A stretch of 51,429 bases of DNA from contig JABDMD010000067.1 in the NCBI GenBank assembly GCA_013001685.1, positions 1-51,429 on the forward strand, written 5' to 3'. Under the pieces are notes generated by a model. The model ran no database searches, had not been told where the DNA came from, and saw only the letters and a program-made list of their open reading frames with translations. Below, in pieces: positions 39,976 through 51,151 of the stretch. The translations under genes were made by a program, and so were the position numbers. The DNA is from Gammaproteobacteria bacterium (GTDB taxonomy: Bacteria; Pseudomonadota; Gammaproteobacteria; UBA4575). Every line of letters starts with the position of its first letter. Within the stretch, counting starts at the first letter, position 1.

Positions 39976-40581
39976 CTAATTTAGTTTAGAAATTAATTTT
40001 TGCAGAGCTTGCGCTCGGTGACTAATACGATTTTTTTCAGCAGGATCTAGTTGTGCCGAAGAACAGCCATGTGTAGGAACAAAAAATAATGGATCATAGC
40101 CAAAGCCGTTAGACCCGGCTAAGTCATATAATATTTTTCCTTCCCAAATGCCTTCGCAAATTAATGGCATCGGGTCTCCTGCATGTCGCATGTACACAAT
40201 GACACATTGAAAACGCGCGCCGCGATCTTCTTCGGCAACGTTTTTCATCTCACTGAGTAATTTTATATTGTTGGCCTCATCTGCACCATGTTCGCCAGCA
40301 TAACGTGCACTGTATACACCAGGTGCTCCTTGTAGTGCATCAACTTCAATACCGGAATCATCTGCTAATGCAGGAAGGCCTGTGAGTTGTGCGGCATGAC
40401 GTGCTTTGATAATGGCGTTTTCAACAAACGTAGTGCCTGTTTCTGGTACATCAGGCACATTAAGTTCTGATTGTTTAATAAGTTGAAAACGTTGTTGATC
40501 AAGAACTGCTTGAATTTCTCTTAGCTTCCCTGAATTGCCGCTCGCTAATACGATTTTTCCATTCTCAATATTATTTGACAT
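39976..40581 (-). CDS. rdgB: dITP/XTP pyrophosphatase
   Basis: VLASGNSGKLREIQAVL, PALADDSGIEVDALQGAPGVYSARYAG, GSNGFGYDPLFFVP. Confidence 0.97.
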   Translation of the reverse strand: MSNNIENGKIVLASGNSGKLREIQAVLDQQRFQLIKQSELNVPDVPETGTTFVENAIIKARHAAQLTGLPALADDSGIEVDALQGAPGVYSARYAGEHGADEANNIKLLSEMKNVAEEDRGARFQCVIVYMRHAGDPMPLICEGIWEGKILYDLAGSNGFGYDPLFFVPTHGCSSAQLDPAEKNRISHRAQALQKLISKLN

Positions 40582-40601
40582 ATATTTAGTTCTTAAGACT
40601 A

Positions 40602-41339
40602 TTAACTTAAGCTGGCTTTTTGTTGTTGAATAATCTCTTGAATGCCTTTATTGCCTAAAGCTAATAAGCTTCCAAGTTCCTCTTGAGTAAAGGCTTGTTG
40701 TTCAGCTGTGCCTTGAATTTCAATAAACGCTTCGCTGTCATTCATCACAATATTCATATCTGTTTCAGCAGTGCAGTCTTCAGCATAATCAAGGTCTAAT
40801 ACCGGTACATTTTGAAAAATGCCTACTGAAACCGCAGCGATATAGTTATTCACTGGGTCTTTTTTAAGGTCGCCAGATGCGAGCATTTTTTTAATGGCAT
40901 CATAGAGCGCTACAAAACCGCCTGATATAGATGTAGTTCGTGTACCTCCATCTGCTTGGATAACATCACAATCTATAGTGATCGAATATTCGCCGAGTTG
41001 TTTGAGGTCAACGGCTGCACGTAACGATCGGCCAATCAAGCGCTGAATTTCAAGTGTTCGTCCACCTTGTTTGCCGCGTGAAGCCTCACGACCCATACGA
41101 CTATTGGTTGAACGCGGTAGCATGCCGTATTCCGCAGTAATCCAACCTTGTCCCTGGCCTTTTAGAAACCTTGGAACTTGGTCTGACACGCTGGCAGTGC
41201 AAAGCACCTTAGTATCACCAAATTCTGCCAATACTGAACCTTCTGCATGCTTGGTATAGTTACGGGTAAATCGGATATCACGCATTTGGTCTGTTTGGCG
41301 GGCGCTAGGGCGTGAGATGGTCGAGCTTGGAGAATTCAT
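40602..41339 (-). CDS. rph: ribonuclease PH
   Basis: [65 protein letters not shown]. Confidence 0.98.
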   Translation of the reverse strand: MNSPSSTISRPSARQTDQMRDIRFTRNYTKHAEGSVLAEFGDTKVLCTASVSDQVPRFLKGQGQGWITAEYGMLPRSTNSRMGREASRGKQGGRTLEIQRLIGRSLRAAVDLKQLGEYSITIDCDVIQADGGTRTTSISGGFVALYDAIKKMLASGDLKKDPVNNYIAAVSVGIFQNVPVLDLDYAEDCTAETDMNIVMNDSEAFIEIQGTAEQQAFTQEELGSLLALGNKGIQEIIQQQKASLS

Positions 41340-41458
41340 AAAACTACCTGGTGGAATTGCAAAGAGTCGCGCATTATACGCAAAAATTTTACATAGTATT
41401 TCGACTTATAAAGGTGCATGCACTCTCAGTGGATAAATAAATAAAATAAGGATAACTA

Positions 41459-42325
41459 ATGCTTTGTAGTATGACGGGCTTTGCTCGAGTTGAAGATGTA
41501 TGTGATCAGGGTAATGTGAGCTGGGAGATACGTTCAGTTAATCATCGCTATTTAGAGATCAATTTTCGTCTACCTGAAGAAGTGCGACGAATAGAACCGC
41601 AGCTACGGAAATTTCTGCAGTCTAAACTGGCGCGTGGCAAAGTAGATTGCACATTTCGTTATCAATTGGCGGATGCTCAAGCGGCTGCATTAGAGCTGAA
41701 TGAACCTCTGCTTGATAGTTTAATTAAGCAAATTAATCATGTAAACGAAAAACTCCCACAAGCCACACCAGCTGAGGCAGTAGATCTTCTTTCTTGGCCA
41801 GGCGTGGTGCGTACGACCGAAACTGATATGAATAGTTTTCATGCTACTTGTATAGAGTTATTTAAGACTGCAACAGAACAGTTAGTAGATATGCGTGGTA
41901 CTGAAGGCGAGCGTTTGAAGAATATGTTACAAGAGCGCTGTGAAGAAATTGCAAATCTTGTCAAGAAGGTGCGCATACGGTATCCGCAAGTTTTAGAAGC
42001 GATAAAACAAAAACAACAACAGCGTATTGATGAGCTCAATGTCGAAATGGATCAACAGCGCTTTGAGCAAGAGTTAGTATATGCTTCACAAAAATTAGAT
42101 GTAGCAGAAGAGCTAGACCGGTTAGATAGCCATTTAGTGGAAATGCAGACTATATTTGATCGCAAGAATCCTATTGGTAGGCGCTTAGATTTTTTAATGC
42201 AAGAATTTAATCGTGAAGCGAATACACTAGCCTCTAAGTCTGCAGATATTGAGACTACGCAAGCCGCTGTAGATTTGAAGGTATTAATCGAGCAGATGCG
42301 TGAACAAGTACAAAACATTGAGTAA
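41459..42325 (+). CDS. yicC: YicC family endoribonuclease-like protein
   Basis: MTGFARVED, WEIRSVNHRYLEINFRLPEE, GRRLDFLMQEFNREANTLASKS. Confidence 0.95.
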   Translation: MLCSMTGFARVEDVCDQGNVSWEIRSVNHRYLEINFRLPEEVRRIEPQLRKFLQSKLARGKVDCTFRYQLADAQAAALELNEPLLDSLIKQINHVNEKLPQATPAEAVDLLSWPGVVRTTETDMNSFHATCIELFKTATEQLVDMRGTEGERLKNMLQERCEEIANLVKKVRIRYPQVLEAIKQKQQQRIDELNVEMDQQRFEQELVYASQKLDVAEELDRLDSHLVEMQTIFDRKNPIGRRLDFLMQEFNREANTLASKSADIETTQAAVDLKVLIEQMREQVQNIE

Positions 42326-42338
42326 GAGTAAGCAATAT

Positions 42339-42848
42339 ATGTTAAACAAAGAACATTCTAAGAAACATCAAGTTAAAATCTTTTGTACTGGCGGTACAAT
42401 TGATAAAATATATTTTGATGCGCTTAGCGATTATCAAATTGGTGAACCGGTTGTAGATAATATTTTAAAAGAGGCGTTGGCTAAATTTTCTTATGAAGTT
42501 GAATCGATATTAAAAAAAGACAGTTTAGAAATTACTGACGAAGACCGCGATATGATTTTCCAACAAGTTGCTGCTGATTCATGTGAGAATATTTTAATTA
42601 CTCATGGTACTGATACCATGATCAATACTGCGCAACGTTTGGAAGAGATTAAAGACAAAACCATTGTATTGACTGGCGCTATGCAACCAGCAAGGTTTCG
42701 TAATACTGATGCTATCTTTAATATTGGCTACGCAATTTCCGCTGCACAACACTTACCACATGGTATTTATCTAGCTATGAACGGGCAAATCTTCACTGCC
42801 GATGCTGTCCAAAAGAACCGTGCAGCGGCACAGTTCGAAGCCATCTAG
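42339..42848 (+). CDS. stand-alone N-terminal asparaginase-domain protein
   Basis: FCTGGTIDKIYFD, ILITHGTDTMINTAQRL, IVLTGAMQPARF; only about 170 aa. Confidence 0.85.
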   Translation: MLNKEHSKKHQVKIFCTGGTIDKIYFDALSDYQIGEPVVDNILKEALAKFSYEVESILKKDSLEITDEDRDMIFQQVAADSCENILITHGTDTMINTAQRLEEIKDKTIVLTGAMQPARFRNTDAIFNIGYAISAAQHLPHGIYLAMNGQIFTADAVQKNRAAAQFEAI

Positions 42849-42876
42849 ATCTCTTGAAAATAAGCAAGAAATTACC

Positions 42877-42902
42877 CTTGAAAAGCTAAAATTAGCCCAT
42901 AT
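42877..42902 (+). promoter_or_regulatory. sigma32-type heat-shock promoter candidate for hsp20
   Basis: CTTGAAA-N12-CCCATAT upstream of the Hsp20 gene. Confidence 0.55.
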
Positions 42903-42947
42903 CTTTTAAACATCAAAGTTAACAATCCAGTTGTAAGGAGGCTAAAA

Positions 42948-43382
42948 ATGCTTGCAAGAGTCTATCGGGATCCAATGGATACCTTCCGCGAATTTCGTGG
43001 AGAACTAGATCGTGTGTTTAATACTAATTCTGCCGGCTACACGGATACGGCTACAGATTGGGTGCCAGCTGTCGACATCAAAGAAGCTAAGGATGCCTAT
43101 GAAGTGGTTGCAGATGTTCCAGGTGTTGAGCCTAAAGATATTGATGTCTCACTAGAAGATGGTGTGCTAACCGTTAAAGGTGAACGTAAATCTGAAAGTA
43201 AAGACGAAGGTGAAGGATACACCCGTACTGAGCGAACTTATGGAAGTTTTTATCGTCGATTCACACTGCCGGATACTGCTGATGCGGATAATATTTCTGC
43301 GAAGACAGAACATGGCGTTCTAAAGCTACACATTCCTAAAAAGGAAAAGGCATTGCCAAAGAAAATTTCGGTCGAAGGATAA
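42948..43382 (+). CDS. Hsp20/alpha-crystallin family small heat-shock protein
   Basis: WVPAVDIKEAKDAYEVVADVPGVEPKDIDVSLEDGVLTVKGERK. Confidence 0.95.
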   Translation: MLARVYRDPMDTFREFRGELDRVFNTNSAGYTDTATDWVPAVDIKEAKDAYEVVADVPGVEPKDIDVSLEDGVLTVKGERKSESKDEGEGYTRTERTYGSFYRRFTLPDTADADNISAKTEHGVLKLHIPKKEKALPKKISVEG

Positions 43383-43419
43383 AATGATCTGACATGGATG
43401 TCAGTACATGGAGGTTTGT

Positions 43420-43447
43420 AAGCGCCGCGTTTATTCGCGGCGCTTTG
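43420..43447 (+). terminator. strong hairpin terminator after hsp20
   Basis: AAGCGCCGCG-TTTATT-CGCGGCGCTTT. Confidence 0.7.
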
Positions 43448-43488
43448 ATGTAGGGGATGTGAAAATTTACTAGTATCATTAAGATGTT

Positions 43489-44418
43489 ATGGAATACAAA
43501 GACTATTACAAAATACTTGGTGTAGAGCGCGATGCTAAAGAAGCTGAAATTAAAACAGCTTACCGTCGTCTTGCGCGTAAGTATCATCCTGATGTTAGTA
43601 AAGAAGCAGATGCAGAAACAAAATTCAAAGAAGTTGGTGAAGCTTATGAGGTGCTAAAGGATAAAGAAAAGCGCCAAGCGTATGACCAACTCGGTGCAAA
43701 TTGGAAACAAGGGCAAAATTTTAATCCTCCACCTGGTTGGGAAGATATTTTTTCCAGTGCAGGAAATACCTCTGGTGCAGGCTTTAGCTCTAGTGGTTTT
43801 AGTGATTTTTTTGAATCAATGTTTGGCGGTGGTTTCGCACAAGGTGGTGCTGGATTTAATCAATCTAGGGGATTTCAGCATCATGGTTATCAATCAAAAG
43901 GTGCAGACCAGCATGCAAATATTTCCATTGCACTTGAAGATGCGTATCAAGGTGCTAAAAAGAATATTCGCTTAAGTAATGGGCGCAATTTAGATGTAAA
44001 AATTCCCGCAGGGATTACTTCAGGTAAACGCATTCGTCTAGCAGGGCAAGGTGGTCAGGGAGCGGGCGGTGGGCCAAATGGTGATCTGTATTTGGAAGTA
44101 ACGATTAAACCAAATCGCATTTTTAAGTTAGATGGGAAAAATATTTTATTAGACCTTCCTATTACCCCATGGGAGGCTGTGTTAGGTGCAAGTGTTCATG
44201 TGCCAACATTGGGCGGGCGTGTAGAAGCTAAAATCCCAGCCGGTTCACAGTCAGGAAAAAAATTACGTTTGAAAAATCGAGGCTTAAAAGGCAATCCTGC
44301 TGGCGATCAGATCGTGACTTTACAGATTGTTATGCCAGAAAGTAGTAATGATGAAGACAAAAGTTACTTTGAAGATATGCAAAAACGCTTTGATTTCAAT
44401 CCACGCCAGAAACTATAA
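43489..44418 (+). CDS. cbpA: DnaJ-family co-chaperone, CbpA type
   Basis: J domain with HPD ([25 protein letters not shown]), G/F-rich linker, no zinc finger, DnaJ C-terminal domain. Confidence 0.92.
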   Translation: MEYKDYYKILGVERDAKEAEIKTAYRRLARKYHPDVSKEADAETKFKEVGEAYEVLKDKEKRQAYDQLGANWKQGQNFNPPPGWEDIFSSAGNTSGAGFSSSGFSDFFESMFGGGFAQGGAGFNQSRGFQHHGYQSKGADQHANISIALEDAYQGAKKNIRLSNGRNLDVKIPAGITSGKRIRLAGQGGQGAGGGPNGDLYLEVTIKPNRIFKLDGKNILLDLPITPWEAVLGASVHVPTLGGRVEAKIPAGSQSGKKLRLKNRGLKGNPAGDQIVTLQIVMPESSNDEDKSYFEDMQKRFDFNPRQKL

Positions 44419-44497
44419 GTAAGAAACTCTGAATAAGGGATATTTATACGTATAATTTGGTCTTACTGATTAAAATCACCAATAATACTTTTTAACT

Positions 44498-45853
44498 ATG
44501 AAGTTACAGATCATGCGCAGCTTTGTTTTAATTATTTTATCGCTTTGTTTTACAAACGTATTCGCTGGGCTTCCTAATTCTGTAGATGGTGAACCGTTAC
44601 CATCATTAGCGCCGATGTTGGAGCGTACAACTCCTGCCGTGGTGAACATTTCAACTACTGGCAAAGTGGTAGTTCGAGACCCGTTTTTTGATGACCCCTT
44701 CTTTCGACGATTTTTTGATGTCCCGCAGCAACGACGCGAGCGTCGCACAACTGGGCTAGGTTCAGGAGTGATCATTGATGCGCGTAATGGTTACGTGTTA
44801 ACCAATTCACATGTGATAGATAAAGCGCAAGACATCGTGGTGACTTTAGAAGACGGACAACGTTTTGATGCACAGGTAATTGGTAAAGATCCGGGTGCAG
44901 ATATCGCTGTGATTCAAATTGATGCAGCGAATCTAAAAGAAATCCCTCTAGGGGATTCTGATGTATTGAGACAAGGTGATTTTGTAGTAGCCATTGGCAA
45001 CCCGTTTGGTTTAGGTCAAACCGTAACGTCTGGAATTGTCAGTGCCTTAGGTCGTAGCGGTCTCGGCATTGAATCGTATGAAGATTTTATTCAAACAGAT
45101 GCTTCAATTAATCCCGGAAATTCAGGTGGTGCATTAGTCAATTTACGTGGTGAGTTAATCGGCATCAATACTGCTATTTATGGTCCAAGTGGCGGCAACG
45201 TTGGTATTGGTTTTGCGATCCCAATGAATATGGCCAAAAAAATTACTGAACAATTAATCGAGCATGGAGAAGTAAAACGCGGACGCTTAGGGTTTAGTGC
45301 TCAAGATTTAACACCAGAACTAGCAGAAGCTTTTGGAATTACACACAAAAAAGGTGTAGTGGTGGCACGTGTTGAAGCTAATTCTCCTGCTGATAAAGCT
45401 GAGATGGAAGTAGGTGATGTGATTGTTTCTGTGAATGGGCGAGATGTACAAAGTTCAGCACAAGTGCGCAATGAGATCGGTCTGTTGAGGATTGGTAATC
45501 GAGTGAAAATTGGAATTTTGCGTAACGGTAAATCACGCACATTGATTGCAACCATTGAAGATCAAGTAATTGATACAATACAAGGTGAAAAGCTAAGTAA
45601 ACTTTTGGCAGGTGCGATTTTTAGTCAAAAGCAAGAACATACTGCTCGTGGAGCTACCTCAGGAATAGAGGTGATTAATGTAAGTGCCAAAGCTGCATCA
45701 GCCGGTTTGCGCAAAGGCGATATTATTATAAGTGTGAATAAGCAACGCGTGAAAACAATTCGCGATATGAAAACTGCAATTCAAAGAAATAAAAGCGCAG
45801 TTTTATTAAATATTCAGCGTGATTCACGTGGTTTGTTTTTATTAATTCAATAA
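44498..45853 (+). CDS. Do/DegP-DegQ family periplasmic serine protease, two PDZ domains
   Basis: TNSHVID, DPGADIAVIQID, DASINPGNSGGALVNLRGELIGINTA, two PDZ-like regions. Confidence 0.95.
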   Translation: MKLQIMRSFVLIILSLCFTNVFAGLPNSVDGEPLPSLAPMLERTTPAVVNISTTGKVVVRDPFFDDPFFRRFFDVPQQRRERRTTGLGSGVIIDARNGYVLTNSHVIDKAQDIVVTLEDGQRFDAQVIGKDPGADIAVIQIDAANLKEIPLGDSDVLRQGDFVVAIGNPFGLGQTVTSGIVSALGRSGLGIESYEDFIQTDASINPGNSGGALVNLRGELIGINTAIYGPSGGNVGIGFAIPMNMAKKITEQLIEHGEVKRGRLGFSAQDLTPELAEAFGITHKKGVVVARVEANSPADKAEMEVGDVIVSVNGRDVQSSAQVRNEIGLLRIGNRVKIGILRNGKSRTLIATIEDQVIDTIQGEKLSKLLAGAIFSQKQEHTARGATSGIEVINVSAKAASAGLRKGDIIISVNKQRVKTIRDMKTAIQRNKSAVLLNIQRDSRGLFLLIQ

Positions 45854-45862
45854 AATTTTATG

Positions 45863-46174
45863 TTACATGCTCTCATAGCCTTTACGAATCAATAAGGTGC
45901 GCATCCACTGGTTACCTTTAAAGCCTATATAGAGGTGTATTGCAGCTAAAATAATGGTGGGCACGAAGTAATGCAGTTCGTGTAATTTCAGGCTGCTTAC
46001 TATTGAAGCCATGACAATAGAATGGAAAAAATATATCGGGATGTAAATTATCATTATTATTAAACCATGAGCCCAAAGTACTCGCGATAAAAGCCAGCCC
46101 CAAGCAAAGATGAATGCCCAAATATTAAAGCCATTAGCAACCGAAATGATTCGATCATTTTTAGTGTAATTCAT
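45863..46174 (-). CDS. DUF2628-like small membrane protein
   Basis: WAFIFAWGWLLSRVLWAHGLI...GFKGNQWMRTLLIRKGYE. Confidence 0.65.
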   Translation of the reverse strand: MNYTKNDRIISVANGFNIWAFIFAWGWLLSRVLWAHGLIIMIIYIPIYFFHSIVMASIVSSLKLHELHYFVPTIILAAIHLYIGFKGNQWMRTLLIRKGYESM

Positions 46175-46216
46175 GTGTGCAGCGGTGATCGGATTAAGAC
46201 TTAAAATGCTCTTAAG

Positions 46217-46450
46217 TTAACCACCTGTTACTGGCGGGAAAAACGCAACTTCATCCCCATCACACACTTCATTATTAAAATCTGCATACTCTTGATTCAC
46301 CGCAACCAATAATCGATCCGGTCGATGCATGTTCTGGGTAGCTAACATCCAAATTTCTGCAACCGTAGTGTTGTTTGTAATCAGTACATCATCGTGACTG
46401 CGGCCGATGCTCTCACGTAAGCTAGCAAAGTATTTAACATGTACAGACAT
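46217..46450 (-). CDS. moaD: molybdopterin synthase sulfur-carrier subunit (MoaD-like)
   Basis: Ubiquitin-like, ends [12 protein letters not shown]. Confidence 0.92.
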   Translation of the reverse strand: MSVHVKYFASLRESIGRSHDDVLITNNTTVAEIWMLATQNMHRPDRLLVAVNQEYADFNNEVCDGDEVAFFPPVTGG

Positions 46451-46506
46451 ACTTAAAATATAAACCTCGAAATCGTTGTCTACAAACCAATGCGAAATGG
46501 TACCAT

Positions 46507-46995
46507 TTGCATAGCATGAACAAACTAACCCACTTTAATAAAGAAGGTGAAGCCCACATGGTAAATGTGGGAGAGAAACCAGTGAGTCATCGCATTGCAG
46601 TGGCGGATGGGCGTATTCGTATGCAGGCAGAAACCTTAAAGCTGATACAAACGGGCGGCCATAAAAAAGGCGATGTATTAGGGATTGCACGTATTGCGGG
46701 GATTATGGGTGCAAAGAAAACCTCAGAGTTAGTACCGTTATGCCATCCCTTGGCGTTAACTTCAGTTGAAGTTGAATTCGATATTGAACAGGCACCTATA
46801 GCTATTTACTGTAAAGCGACTGTTGAAACACATGGTCAAACCGGTGTGGAAATGGAAGCCTTGGCTGCAGTACAAGTTGCGCTTTTAACGATCTATGACA
46901 TGTGTAAGGCGGTCGATCGAGGTATGATTTTGCAAGATATTGCGCTGCTGAGTAAGACTGGTGGAAAATCAGGCACATGGACTCGCAAACCCTAA
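46507..46995 (+). CDS. moaC: cyclic pyranopterin monophosphate synthase
   Basis: [59 protein letters not shown]. Confidence 0.97.
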   Translation: MHSMNKLTHFNKEGEAHMVNVGEKPVSHRIAVADGRIRMQAETLKLIQTGGHKKGDVLGIARIAGIMGAKKTSELVPLCHPLALTSVEVEFDIEQAPIAIYCKATVETHGQTGVEMEALAAVQVALLTIYDMCKAVDRGMILQDIALLSKTGGKSGTWTRKP

Positions 46996-47056
46996 GCTAC
47001 ATGTAATGCTAGTTGTCTATTAAGTTATAACAAAAAATGTTGTCAGGAGAGTATCG

Positions 47057-49024
47057 ATGAAAATAATTAAGTATTTATTTATAGCAATTATTTTATTAAT
47101 TGTAGTAGTAGTTGGTGCGGGTGTATTTTTTATAAAAACTCTTGATCTAAATAATTATAAAGAATTAATTGTAAATAAAACTAAAGAAGCAACGGGCAGA
47201 AATTTAATCATCGCAGGTAATATCGAGCATACTTTGTGGCCGCGGTTAGGGTTGACATTAGGTCAAACTACTTTTGGAAATGCATCTGGATTTGGCGACA
47301 AACCCATGGCAACAGTTGAGAAAGTTAATATCAATGTTGCAGTATTACCGTTACTAAAGAGTAAGGTTGAAGCTTCAAAATTAGTTTTGCATGGTTTGAA
47401 AATGAACTTGCATAAGAATGCAAAGGGCGTATCCAATTGGGATGACTTAATGCCGGAAGAGCCAGCTGGAGAAAAGATGCCTGCTAAAAAATCTGCAGCT
47501 TCTGAGGTTGATGTGGTAATCAATGGTATTGAAATTACCGATGCCGAATTGCTTTGGCAGGATGATCAAACTGGTACTAAAATTCAAATTGCTCCATTTA
47601 ATTTATCCACAGGTGAATTAATAGATGGCAAGGCAACTGATGTAAAAATGGATTTAAAACTAAAGAATGCCTCGCCAGTTATGGATGCTAGTTTAGTTAT
47701 CGTTACCAAAGCATTGTTTGATTCAAAAGCACAAACTTTAAGTTTGCAAGGTCTGGATGTCGATCTGCACAGCACAGGTGAATCGTTTCCGAATGGTGCG
47801 ATGAATCTAGACCTTACTTCTGATGTAAGTGGAAATTTTTCTATGCAAAAATATTCTATGCAAAACACGGATATTAAGATTACCGGAACAGGGGATGCAT
47901 TCCCCGAGGGTAAGTTAGATGTTTCCATGCAAACCAATATTGATGCGGATATTGCAAATGAAGCCCTGAGTCTTTCGTCTCTTGTGGTGTCTATGTTGGA
48001 CACGCAATTAGCGGGTAATGCTTCAGTAAAATCGTTTAGTAAGCCTGATGTTAAGTTTTCATTAGCTTCAGAATTATTAGATCTCGATAAATTATTGCCG
48101 ACTTCAAGTGCGGAAGAAAAAGCCGAAAGTACTCCAGCAGATGAGAATGAACCGATTGAACTGCCAACTAGCACACTGAGAGATATGCGCGTGAATGGCG
48201 ATATAACTGTTGGCAAACTAATCGTTTCCGGTATGACCATGACGAATGTTAAAGCAACGGTTACTGCTAAGGATGGTTTATTGCAAGTTACCCCAATGTC
48301 GATGAATCTTTATGATGGCACTATGAAAGGGAAAGCGAGTGTGGATGTGCGTGGGGATACCCCAAAATATGCACTGGCTACAGATTTGGCCGGCGTCCAA
48401 ATCGATCAACTCAGTATTGATTTTTTAGGTGAAGAACAAGCCTATATGCGAGGCGTGAGTAATCTTTCTTTAGATATTAATACTGTCGGTAATAGTGTAG
48501 CCGAATTAAAACGAGCACTCGATGGTAACGTCAAGCTCGATGCAGGCAACGGTGCGCTAAGAGATGCGAAAATGGCCGCCAATATTGAAAAAGCGGCAGC
48601 GTTTATGAAGGGCAGAGACCCGAAGCCTACTGGTGAGGAAGTAGTGTTTGATAAGTTATTTGGGACTTTTAATATCGTGAATGGTTTATCGGATAACAAG
48701 GATTTCACATTCGACTCCCCTATTGTTTTTGCAAAAGGAGAAGGCAAGGTTAATATTGCGGAGTCTAAAACGGATTATACAATTTCGATTGGTTTATCTA
48801 ATGAGCCAGGTAAATATGCCATACCAATAACCATCAAAGGGCCATTTGATGATTTAAGTTATGGTATTGATTTGCAAGCTGCAATTAAGGCCAAGCAAAC
48901 TGCGATCGTAGAAGAAAAGAAAGAAGAACTAAAAGAAGACTTTGAGGAAAAGAAAGCAGAAAAAGTTGAAGAACTTAAAGAAAAATTAGGCGATGAACTA
49001 AAAGATAAAATTAAACTATTCTAG
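47057..49024 (+). CDS. AsmA family protein
   Basis: N-terminal TM, GRNLIIAGNIEHTLWPRLGLTLGQTTFGNASGFG; AsmA C-terminal region. Confidence 0.9.
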   Translation: MKIIKYLFIAIILLIVVVVGAGVFFIKTLDLNNYKELIVNKTKEATGRNLIIAGNIEHTLWPRLGLTLGQTTFGNASGFGDKPMATVEKVNINVAVLPLLKSKVEASKLVLHGLKMNLHKNAKGVSNWDDLMPEEPAGEKMPAKKSAASEVDVVINGIEITDAELLWQDDQTGTKIQIAPFNLSTGELIDGKATDVKMDLKLKNASPVMDASLVIVTKALFDSKAQTLSLQGLDVDLHSTGESFPNGAMNLDLTSDVSGNFSMQKYSMQNTDIKITGTGDAFPEGKLDVSMQTNIDADIANEALSLSSLVVSMLDTQLAGNASVKSFSKPDVKFSLASELLDLDKLLPTSSAEEKAESTPADENEPIELPTSTLRDMRVNGDITVGKLIVSGMTMTNVKATVTAKDGLLQVTPMSMNLYDGTMKGKASVDVRGDTPKYALATDLAGVQIDQLSIDFLGEEQAYMRGVSNLSLDINTVGNSVAELKRALDGNVKLDAGNGALRDAKMAANIEKAAAFMKGRDPKPTGEEVVFDKLFGTFNIVNGLSDNKDFTFDSPIVFAKGEGKVNIAESKTDYTISIGLSNEPGKYAIPITIKGPFDDLSYGIDLQAAIKAKQTAIVEEKKEELKEDFEEKKAEKVEELKEKLGDELKDKIKLF

Positions 49025-49034
49025 TGTAATTGTT

Positions 49035-49586
49035 TTGATGAAGTCCGTATTCTGCATTTTGCTATTTTGGCTAAATGCATGTGTGATTTCTTATGCGACA
49101 GAGGTAAATGTTCGTTATGAAGATAAAACCTATTATTTAAATGCCGAATTTATTGTCGATGCCTCGCAAGCGCGTGTCATGGCGGTATTAACTGATTTCG
49201 AAAATATTGCTGATCTTAATCCCGCTATCATCGAGAGTGAATTACAAGACTCGATTAAACAAAAGGGTCTGCGAGTAAAAACCGTTATTAAGGACTGTAT
49301 TTTATTTTTTTGTAAAAGCATTACACGAGTGGAAGACATCACTAAAACTGGCAATGAAAAGCTTGAGGCATTCGTGCTACCTATGCTAAGTGATTTGCGC
49401 TCTGGCTATGCAGTGTGGGTTCTAACTCAAAATCCATCAGGCACCATGGTGAAGTATGATGCAAACACGCAGCCTAAGTTTTGGATTCCTCCCATCATAC
49501 GTTCGTATCTACTGAAAAAAAAGTTTAAACAACGCGTAATTGAAAGTGTTGAGTTGTTACAACAAAAAGCTAAAAATAAGTACTAG
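49035..49586 (+). CDS. SRPBCC (START-like) family periplasmic protein
   Basis: Signal peptide; VDASQARVMAVLTDFENIADLNPAIIES. Confidence 0.8.
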   Translation: MMKSVFCILLFWLNACVISYATEVNVRYEDKTYYLNAEFIVDASQARVMAVLTDFENIADLNPAIIESELQDSIKQKGLRVKTVIKDCILFFCKSITRVEDITKTGNEKLEAFVLPMLSDLRSGYAVWVLTQNPSGTMVKYDANTQPKFWIPPIIRSYLLKKKFKQRVIESVELLQQKAKNKY

Positions 49587-49593
49587 CAATAAA

Positions 49594-50688
49594 ATGAAAA
49601 AAAGTTTTAGCCAGCAAGTATTGTCTTGGTTTGATGTGCATGGCCGTAAAAATTTACCTTGGCAGGTTGATCGTGATGCATACAAAATTTGGGTCTCTGA
49701 AATAATGCTGCAACAAACACGTGTGGAAACTGTGATCCCATACTACGCAAACTTCATGCAATATTTTCCTACCGTAAAAAAACTTGCTACCGCGAATATT
49801 GATGAAGTGTTGCACTTATGGACAGGCCTTGGATATTATGCACGTGCGCGCAATTTGCATGAAGCTGCAAAAAAAATTTGCGAGCGTCATGATGGTACGT
49901 TTCCTAAAAATATTGATGACGTGATGGCCTTGCCGGGGATCGGTCGTTCCACGGCAGCAGCAATCTTAGCGTTAAGTTTCGATCAAGCTCATGCCATTCT
50001 TGATGGCAATGTTAAACGTGTATTAGCTCGATATTTTGCCGTGCAGGGGTGGCCAGGCAAGCGAGAAGTGGAATTGCAACTTTGGCAACATGCAGACGCC
50101 TTACTTCCTCCGCAACGTTTTGCAGAATATACACAAGCAATGATGGATTTGGGTGCTACGCTTTGTACCCGTAGTAATCCAAATTGTAGAATCTGTCCTG
50201 TTCAAGGTAGTTGTGAAGCTAATGTGCAGCAAAGACAGAGTGAGTTGCCTACACCAAAACCATCTAAAAAAATCCCTCAACGGGATGTGGTTGTGGCGAT
50301 TATTCAAGATAGCGACGACGATTCAATTTGGTTAGAAAAGCGTCCGCCGGCAGGTATTTGGGGTGGCTTATATAGCTTCCCGGAGTTCGAAGATAACACT
50401 AAGCTAGATATATGGCTGAATCAACACTATAAAAACTGTTCACCAAGTTTTCAGTCATTGCCAGTTATTTCACATACTTTTTCTCATTTTAGGCTACATA
50501 TGCACCTAAGACTCATTCAGATCAATAAAAGACCCAATGGTGTAATGGAAGACAATCTTGGGGTTTGGTATAAACTTACTGGCCAAAAAATTGGTTTGGC
50601 GACTCCTGTAAAAAAGGCGTTAGAACAAGTCTTAAACTATAATAAGGAACAAGCTCATGACGCGCATGGTGCAATGTGTGAAGCTTAA
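49594..50688 (+). CDS. mutY: A/G-specific adenine glycosylase
   Basis: [49 protein letters not shown], 4Fe-4[18 protein letters not shown]. Confidence 0.97.
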   Translation: MKKSFSQQVLSWFDVHGRKNLPWQVDRDAYKIWVSEIMLQQTRVETVIPYYANFMQYFPTVKKLATANIDEVLHLWTGLGYYARARNLHEAAKKICERHDGTFPKNIDDVMALPGIGRSTAAAILALSFDQAHAILDGNVKRVLARYFAVQGWPGKREVELQLWQHADALLPPQRFAEYTQAMMDLGATLCTRSNPNCRICPVQGSCEANVQQRQSELPTPKPSKKIPQRDVVVAIIQDSDDDSIWLEKRPPAGIWGGLYSFPEFEDNTKLDIWLNQHYKNCSPSFQSLPVISHTFSHFRLHMHLRLIQINKRPNGVMEDNLGVWYKLTGQKIGLATPVKKALEQVLNYNKEQAHDAHGAMCEA

Positions 50689-50932
50689 TAAAGAAGCTGA
50701 AGGTCTCGAATACTTACCCTATCCAGGTGAGTTAGGTCAGAAGGTGTATGACAATGTCTCACAAGAAGGCTGGCAGATGTGGGTAGGTCACCAGACCATG
50801 TTAATGAATGAATATCGCCTAACCCCTGTAGATCCAAAAGCGCGTAAGTTTCTTGAGGAAGAAATGGAAAAATTCTTTTTTGGCGAAGGTTCAGAAGCCC
50901 CTAAGGAATTTGTCGATCCTAATGCAAAATAA
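50657..50932 (+). CDS. yggX: Fe(2+)-trafficking/oxidative damage protection protein YggX
   Basis: [53 protein letters not shown]; overlaps mutY 3' end. Confidence 0.95.
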   Translation: MTRMVQCVKLNKEAEGLEYLPYPGELGQKVYDNVSQEGWQMWVGHQTMLMNEYRLTPVDPKARKFLEEEMEKFFFGEGSEAPKEFVDPNAK

Positions 50933-50953
50933 CGTTTAGTTATTAAAAACGTA

Positions 50954-50982
50954 TTGACTCATTTTATAGAGCCACGTTTAAT
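50954..50982 (+). promoter_or_regulatory. sigma70 promoter with GC-rich discriminator, ahead of the tRNA-Phe leader
   Basis: TTGACT-N17-TTTAAT followed by AGCCCGC. Confidence 0.6.
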
Positions 50983-51010
50983 AGCCCGCTTCAAGTAAAT
51001 CCCAAATTTA

Positions 51011-51119
51011 GCCTGCATAGCGGGGTCGCCGTATGACACGACTGTATGGATGCAGGAGATAGAGCAACGCAGGAGCAGTTGCCGAAGTAGGTTAGGACTG
51101 AAAATCTATTTTCAGTTCC
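51011..51119 (+). other. structured leader/candidate ncRNA upstream of tRNA-Phe
   Basis: CCTGCAT...ATGCAGG (51012-51056), GCAAC-N9-GTTGC (51064-51082), CTGAAAA-TCTA-TTTTCAG (51098-51115). Confidence 0.5.
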
Positions 51120-51151
51120 TGTGACAAAAACGGTAGCCCGTTTCAAAATAT

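Noticed and set aside
47602-47616. TTATCCACA-like DnaA box inside the AsmA CDS
   Set aside because: Single isolated box in coding sequence, expected by chance.
47584-48747. Long minus-strand ORFs within the AsmA gene (218 aa, 101 aa)
   Set aside because: Serine-rich antisense translations of a real CDS.
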